Below the pieces are notes generated by a model. The model did no database searches. It had not been told where the DNA came from and saw nothing but the letters and a program-made list of their open reading frames with translations. Shown piece after piece: positions 57,770 to 64,000 of a DNA stretch of 64,000 nt. The first letter of the stretch is position 1; every line of letters begins with the position of its first letter. This DNA comes from Eucommia ulmoides (Eukaryota; Streptophyta; Magnoliopsida; Garryales; Eucommiaceae): positions 14,640,880 to 14,704,879 of the forward strand of contig CM028336.1 of assembly GCA_016647705.1 (NCBI GenBank), written 5' to 3'. A program made the position numbers and the translations under genes.

Positions 57770-58218
57770 CCGGTATTTTTCCCCCAAAAAAAAAATCATT
57801 CAATTTGTTTACTTTTTCAACTCCATCTTTATTTTATATGTTTTTTGAAAATTGCTTTTACTAAGGATTTCAAAAATACTTTTACTTGTTTCTCAAAATT
57901 TCCTTTTCACATATCTTTCCAAATCAGAAAACTCAAAAAATCAAAAAGCAAAATTTTCTTTCACACAAGAAATTTTCATTTTAGTAGTTTACTTTTTAAA
58001 CTCTATCCTCATTTAATATGTTTTTTTCAATTTTTTTTAAGGGGTATAAAAAAATTCCTTTCCATTGTTCTAAAAATTTACCTTTTACATGTATTTCCAA
58101 ATAATAATAATAATAATTAAAAAAAACATCAAATTAATAACATATTTTTTCTTTAAAAAGAAATCGTTGAAGTAACGGTATCTTTATTTAATATGTTTTC
58201 ACAAAAATTGTTTTTATT
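57770..58218. repeat. T-rich tandem repeat array, second segment
   Basis: About two and a half units of the repeat described at 52360-52985, with TTTACTTTTTCAACTC, TTTAATATG, AAGGATTTCAAAAAT and TTTCTTTCACACAAGAAATTTTC words. Confidence 0.7.
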
Positions 58219-59781
58219 AGAATAATTAATTATTTAGTTCTTTAGAGATGTATAAACTAGAAAATAGTCATTTGATTCAAATAATTAACTTTATGGTCCT
58301 CACAGAAATTATAGAAAAAAATCCTCAATAAATGCTCTCCCAATTTATTTTTATTTACGAATTGTGTCATTAGGACTTCTGTGTGAATGTTCACTCTATA
58401 TTTAAGAATCATTATTAGTTCACTCATATATTGATTTCACACATTCTGTGTGAATATTCACACGTTCTCTCAAAATTCACTCAACAATAGTTCACACAAT
58501 TTGTGTGAATGTTCACTCAGTATTCTCAAAAACAAAATTCAGTTTATTCAAATTTCACTCTACATTTCATGACAATCAAAACAGGTCATTAAATAACACA
58601 AAAAAATTCCACAAAAATTAACAAAAACATCACATGAACATTCACTAATTTGAAATTTCACAACGATAAATTTGAATATTCATGTGAAATATTCTCACAA
58701 AACACATCGGTTAATAAACATAAACTCTACAAAAATCAACAAAAAAATTCACATAAACATTCACACTATTATTTTAATAGTTATGAATGTTTAGGTGAGA
58801 AAATATAAAATAAAATTAAAAATTTAAAAAAAAAAAAGAAAAGGCAAACATAAAAATATAACAAAAATTAAAACTTCAAGAAAAAAAGGGAGATTAATTA
58901 GTTGATAACCCTTCTTATCATTCCATTCATAAAACATTCACATGAACATTCACGTAAAATGATCAAAACACATCGATAAATAAACAAAAACTCCACAAAA
59001 ATCAATAAAAAAAATTCACATGAACATTCACACTACTATTTGAATAGTTGTGAATGTTTACAAGAAAAAATATAAAATTAAATTAAAAACTTAAAACTAA
59101 AAAGGGGGGAGGGGGGGAGGCAAATGTAAAATAAAAAAATTAAACTTCAACCAAAAAATGGGAGAAAAATGTAATTAACACCCTTTGTCATTCCCATCCT
59201 TGTTTTTCACCTTTTGCTATCCAGTGCGTGTTGTCAGCAAACAACGAACAGAGAGAAGAACATCTGACGAACGGCGAACAAGAAACAAAAGATTCGACAA
59301 GACAGGATGATGGTGATGGAAGAACATCCGGCAAATAGCGAATAGAAGGTGAAATCATTAGCGAGGCAGAGCAATGGCGATGGATCTGAACGGTGGCGAG
59401 GGTAGACGGCAATTTGACAATAGCAAAAGGCAGATAATGGTGAAGGGGTCTGAACGACTATAAGAGTAGATGACGATTTGGACAAAGACAATGAGCAGAC
59501 GGCGACAAAACAGGGCTGGAACGCTCTGAACAGCTTTGTAAGAGAGAGAATGGAGACACTATCGGCTAAGAAATAATGAGATTAGGGTTTCTCCAATTCA
59601 CTTTAATTTATATATATAGGGGTATAAATGTCCCCTTGTTAAATTGATCAACGATTAAAGGACTAAATAATAACAATATTTCACAGAAAGATTACATCAT
59701 GATATAACAGTTTAAAAAGTTTTTTTTTTTTTTAATTAAAATAACTCTTAAATAAGGGTTAAACAATATTTTTTTTATTTT
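58219..59781. mobile_element. Non-autonomous insertion in the T-rich array, with 9-bp-type flank repeat
   Basis: The tandem-repeat unit is interrupted at GTTTTTATT (58210-58218) and resumes after TTTTTTATT (59782-59790), so a target duplication of about 9 bp with one mismatch is likely. Inside, ATTATTTAGTTCTTTA near the left end has an inverted partner ATTATTTAGTCCTTTA near 59650-59670. A 266-bp unit is duplicated in tandem (about 58660-59190). Bases 59230-59560 are GC-richer. No intact protein was recognised. Confidence 0.6.
58660..59190. repeat. About 266-bp tandem duplication with GTGAATGTT/AACATTCAC words
   Basis: Units share AACACATCG, AAAATTCACATGAACATTCACAC-like and AATAGTTGTGAATGTTTA segments. 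Upstream, 58440-58540 has TGTGTGAATGTTCACTC and its partial inverted partners, so the whole stretch is dense in small hairpins. Confidence 0.7.
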
Positions 59782-59959
59782 TTTTTTATTAAGGATTTCA
59801 AATTTTTATTTTATTTTATTTTCACATGTTTTATACTCAAATATCAAAGCAAAGCTTTTCTTTCAAAAAGAAAATTTCGTTTAAGTAGTTTACTTTTTTC
59901 AACTCTATCTTTATATAATAGGTGTCTCCAAAATTGTTCATTCTAATGGCTTCAACGAG

Positions 59960-60004
<45 letters not shown>

Positions 60005-60140
60005 TATTTCCTTTTCGTATGTCTTTCTAAATTACAACTCAAATATCGAAAATCAAAATATCTTTCAAAAGAGAGATTTCCTTCCAATATTTAACTTTTA
60101 AGTTTAATATAAAAAATCAAAGCTACTTTTAGTATTTTAC
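59782..60140. repeat. T-rich tandem repeat array, third segment, with a TA microsatellite
   Basis: About two units of the same repeat (GGATTTCAAATTTTTATTT, TTTCTTTCAAAAAGAAAATTTC, AAGTAGTTTACTTTTTTCAAC), interrupted by a TA run at 59966-60001. Confidence 0.65.
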
Positions 60141-62280
60141 TTTTTAGCTTAGGATCAAAATATAGGCTGGATAAACCATGGCACCGAGGAGAATTCCCAT
60201 TCATAGGGTTTTGGTAGTGATCTTGATGCAATAAATTAATGCCTCGGCCATCTCTTAGCAAATGTTGATCATCTCCACAATCGATTTGATGATTGATAAC
60301 GTAAGATGTAATGCTACTTTTTCAGTTCGTCGAGCAACCCGTGAAGCCAATGAGATTGATATCTCTTTTTTGTTGACGACAAAGGAGTAGAGGTTGAAGA
60401 AAGATTGAGAAATGGAAGAAAAAAAGGAGAAGAGTAAGATTTTTTTTTTACTTGGTAAGTTTGTTTGTTTGAGTTTGGACTAGTTTCTAGTTTTTTTTTT
60501 TTTTAATTATTTTGTTATTTGGTTATGTTTTTTTATTTTAATTGCTTAGGTGTTTTTTAATTACCTTAATATATCCAGATTATCTTTAATTATTAATCCT
60601 TGAACTATTTTCTTTCTCAAGTATTATTGATCAAGTTCTAATTGTGTTATTATTTTTATCGTATGTTTATTGGATATTATTGTCGATTAATATATTATCC
60701 GTAAATTAAATATGTTTAATGAAATTTTGATTTATTTATTGTTCAAAGTGGATCATAATGTCAAGGGGAGCCTTATTTGGTTATTGATCATATTAATCTT
60801 TTTTTTTTTTTTCTCGAATGACTTGTCATAATTAAAAAAGAGGATTTCAACCATAAGGGACCCTTCATTTTAGTTTCGATGATAATGTCTCAAGTTTCGA
60901 GTACTAATTCTTTCTCAAGTTAAGTATTTGATTATAGGAATTACAACAAAATTGGTATATTGGGACATAAAAAAATGTCACAATATAGTCTCTATTGCAC
61001 CACTTGAATTTTTTAAAACACTTGAACTGGTGCCCTATAAAACACCGCTCCAATAGGTTATAAATACATTTTGTAGTGCCCTTTTTGTTTGAACTTGTTA
61101 AAGCAATAATAAATGTCTTATAAGATAATTATTAGTACACCATATATTACCTTTACAATATTTTATATTTTTTAAATTATATATATTAAGACACAACAAA
61201 GTGTTGTGAAAAAATCTATATTAGGACATAAGAATGTTTCGCGAATTGTGTCAAAGAGAACCAACATATAAAAACATTGTTTACCATCTCAAAAAGTATC
61301 TAATTTTTTTTTTTTTTCAAATTATTTTAAAATGTCAAAATACACTAAATTCAAACAATAAAAGCTAAAAGTTCCACACAATACAAAATATATAAAGAAC
61401 TCAAATTACCCAAATACACAAGCTAATAACAAACAAGAACATTACCCATTAACCAAAAAATAATGTCAACTTGTTTTTGTTCCCCACTACAAGATTCATA
61501 AATTAAAAACTTCCTGTAACCAAAACAAGATTCATAAAATAAAAAAATTTCCAACAAAAATATATTTTTAAAGTTTAATGCTCCATAACATACCATACAT
61601 TTGTTTTCATCCATATATTCAATCTTCATTCAAAGAAACCTATATAAACAAAACATATACATAAAAAATTAATAAGTCGTAACTCTTAATAATATTCAAC
61701 AAAATTCATAATATTCAAAATAAACATACCAAAGACAACGGTCATGCAATAGGTGCTATAATGACATCACCAATTATTACGAAAAGTCCATAAGGACTAA
61801 TTAGACGTTCATCCCATTTGACCAGGACTTAGACATATACTTCACACCAATTGGGCCCTAATTCTTCTTCTCATACTTGTACCGATGACTCAATAGTATG
61901 GACATTAACATTTCGCCACAATTTCCATTGTGTTTGTTATGCTCTTCAACAACACTATTGCTCCACTCTACTAGTTCCATTTCAATAATGAAAAACAAAA
62001 CAAAAAATAATGTAATGTTAAAACAAAACAAAACAAAACAGTTCCTAAAAAAATAATTTTTGCAGAAATTTCAGTACAAAGACGTCGCAGCACTGAGAGG
62101 AAGGCAAGTCGGAGAGGTTCGGCAGAACAGAGATGTAAGGTAGGCAGATTTAAGTGCACTCAATCCTTTATCTCGTATTTCATCCAACAAAACCCCATAA
62201 ATTTGATCTGGAGTTTTTGTGAACAGTTTCCAACTGGAATTTCGGGAAACAAGCAATACATATTTCATTTAGATGCAAAT
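60141..62280. other. AT-rich interval without a convincing gene
   Basis: A short plus-strand reading near 60280-60360 is faintly like the RNase-H end of a LINE (VRRATREANE) but too short to call. Bases 60937-60990 (TTACAACAAAATTGG, then TTGGGACATAAAAAAATGTC) resemble the end of a CACTA-type element; no partner end was found. The rest shows no structure. Confidence 0.35.
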
Positions 62281-63919
62281 AAGAACAAATGTATCAGCTG
62301 AACAGGCAAACCATGAAAATCAATATAAGCAATATACACTTGACTAGTAATAGTTCTAATTGAGGGGTAATTATCATCTTCTCATTAAAAAGTTTGCTCT
62401 TAGCGGAGGCAACTTCAAGCTTCCCTTTGCGCTTAATCAACTGTTTTCCCATAGTTCCAGTTGATAACTTTAAATCTATGGCTTCACTGTTCAATACCTA
62501 CAGTGAATAATAACAGTAAAAGGTCCAAGCTTTTGATGCTCAGCCAATAGCTCCAACTGACCACTGGCATGTATTGAAGAAGAATTAAACACAAGGGAAA
62601 AAAAAAAAACCCAAATCAAAACCTCAATATAACTAGAGAAACAAAGAAGAATTGAGGAACTAGAACAAAAGGATAGAGACATAACTGAAGGAGGATAAGG
62701 GGAAAGGGAAGGAATACCTGTCCACATCGGAGGTGCTTCTAATCTGTGGAGAAGCAACTCTTGCAGGTGAAAAGTCAGAACTTTTCAGTTTGCACTCAGA
62801 AGCTAGTAGTATGGCCTAAATCCACAAATCAGATAGATAATTTATCTAAGTGACAGATCAAACTTTTGGCTCGAGGGCCTCAAATACTACAAATACAAGT
62901 CCCAAACTTAATAGGATAGGATATTATTTGACTAATTGTCTAGATTAAAAATAGTACAATTTACAAGTTGGAGGACAACCAAATAGGGCCTAAACTGACT
63001 AATTGTAAAATGGGCCAATTTGTGAACTGAAGGACTACCAAACAGGGGCAATGTGATATTCTATAGAACAAGTTTACGCAACCCAAGACATTCAAATCTT
63101 ACCTTTTTAACAGCTCTTCGTGCAATAGGCTGTTCATTTTATCATTACTAAGTCCACATGCATTCGAATTAATGTTGGATAGTCGTTTTGCTGCCTCTAA
63201 AATCTCTTCTTCGTTTGGGAAAACTATAGCACCAAGACTGCATTGATTATACACAAATAACATGTAGAAGAAAACTTTAAAAATCACCTTTAATCATGAT
63301 AAGAGTGAGTATAAACAGAGAGAGTGAGCATTAAAGGTTCATATATAGAGTTGTATTAATTTGCAATTCTTGTGTTTTAATTCCTAACAACCAAACAATA
63401 CCTTGATAAAATTCCCAAACACAGTGGGAAAAAATCCTATCTCAATGAAGATCAAACACATAGTGTTAGCACCTCATTTCGAAATTAAAGGAAAAATGGA
63501 GCTTAACTCACAACTTCAATGTCGATTGTATACCAGAAACTTCATTCTCTCTCTGCAACAGGTCCTATACGTGACCGCCAATCGCGAAATCAATCACGAA
63601 ACTGGAAATTCCCGCATCAATCGCGAAATCCATCGACGGTTAAAATCCACAACACATGGATTCAGTCGAATTCATATACGAATTTTACTTACAGAGAATC
63701 ACGGCCGAAAGGTTTGTTCGGTGGAAGGGTGTTGTTCGAAGAGAATAGGGCTGAAGTGTTGGCTAGGTTTCGGTGGGTGAAGAACCTGAAGAATGGTGGA
63801 AGAGGAGGCTGGAACGGTGGAAGAGGAGGATTGAACGGTGGATTGGCTAGGGTTCTTTTCTTTCTAAGGGCACAATCGCAGAGAGCGGGTGACGTAAAAA
63901 TTATCGAGAGCCAATGCAA
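62280..63919 (-). CDS. Possible host gene, multi-exon, product not recognised
   Basis: Exon 1 (about 63919-63694) encodes a Pro-, Phe-, Arg- and Asn-rich N-terminus (NPPLPPFQPPLPPFFRFF, then THRNLANTSALFSS) of the kind seen in organelle transit peptides, and ends GATTCTCT|GTAAGT. Exon 2 (63237-63103), preceded by ATGCAG, joins it in phase and encodes LGAIVFPNEEEILEAAKRLS and ACGLSNDKMNSLLHEELLKR, ending AAAAAG|GTAAGA. Further candidate exons are 62816-62720 (LASECKLKSSDFSPARVASP) and about 62495-62340 (SEAIDLKLSTGTMGKQLIKR), but the junction from exon 2 to the third is out of phase. These peptides look like ordinary protein, unlike the transposon remains nearby. The start codon choice is uncertain, and the promoter may lie beyond 64000. 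Confidence 0.4.
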
Positions 63920-63956
63920 AAACGAGTTTCTTTTACATATTAAATTTTTAATTTAA

Positions 63957-63980
63957 TTTTTTTTTTTTTTTTTTTTTTTT
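63957..63980. repeat. Poly(T) run
   Basis: About 24 T residues upstream (on the minus strand) of the possible host gene. No other promoter signal could be placed. Confidence 0.85.
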
Positions 63981-64000
63981 TGTATGCATTTAATTATTTA

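Noticed and set aside
60280..60360. Short RNase-H-like reading (VRRATREANE)
   Set aside because: Too short, and no reverse transcriptase or further LINE sequence lies nearby.
60937..60990. CACTA-type transposon end
   Set aside because: Only one degenerate end was found and no inverted partner or target duplication, so it is only mentioned under the interval.
63403..63956. Plus-strand open frames of 125 and 145 codons
   Set aside because: They cover the opposite strand of the possible host gene's exon 1 and intron, which has better composition and splice sites.

Overview
The window is eukaryotic plant DNA, probably eudicot. It is AT-rich, has no operons, and is built almost entirely of plant-type transposable elements: an Athila-like and a Tat-like Ty3/Gypsy element, Del/Tekay-like LTRs, a Ty1/Copia element, a Mutator-like element (MULE) and several small inverted-repeat elements. 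No rRNA, tRNA, CRISPR array or bacterial feature was seen. All assignments come from reading the sequence; no database search was run.

Region by region: (1) 1-9242, an Athila-like Gypsy element on the minus strand, with its 5' LTR at 7821-9242, then gag, protease, RT/RNase H, integrase and an env-like ORF leaving the window at base 1. A 552-bp inverted-repeat element sits in its protease. (2) 9243-11224, AT-rich DNA without a convincing gene. (3) 11225-23566, a Tat-like Gypsy element on the plus strand with an extra antisense ORF; a 1646-bp solo LTR with a perfect 5-bp target duplication splits its gag-pol. (4) 23567-25935, remains of a Del/Tekay-like element carrying a Mutator-type MITE. (5) 26005-27896, a compound inverted repeat. 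(6) about 28.3-38.9 kb, a MULE with two convergent multi-exon genes. (7) 39991-52082, a Copia element whose 3' LTR is split by a 6.6-kb Del-like element, which itself contains a solo LTR. (8) 52.1-60.1 kb, a T-rich tandem repeat broken by two large insertions. (9) 60.1-64.0 kb, AT-rich DNA and, at the right edge on the minus strand, a possible ordinary host gene with a transit-peptide-like first exon.

The most interesting unit is the MULE. Its plus-strand gene (4 exons) encodes a MuDR-type transposase with DDE residues, SWIM finger and zinc knuckle. Its minus-strand gene (about 9 exons) encodes a protein with an N-terminal domain resembling those joined to Ulp1 proteases in plant MULEs, a long coiled coil and a C-terminal Ulp1/C48 protease fold whose catalytic Asp position reads Asn. 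The noncoding parts, and only those, hold about 36 copies of the palindrome TTAACGTTAA, many expanded to GCGTTAACGTTAACGC, and both long first introns contain tandem duplications carrying it. This recalls VANDAL-type MULEs, where a transposon-encoded anti-silencing protein recognises short motifs repeated in the element's own noncoding DNA. A family-specific protein/motif pair is inferred, not shown.

Most elements are decayed. Transposon ORFs carry many TAG/TAA codons where Trp or Gln is expected, and target duplications differ by G/A changes, consistent with deamination of methylated cytosines.
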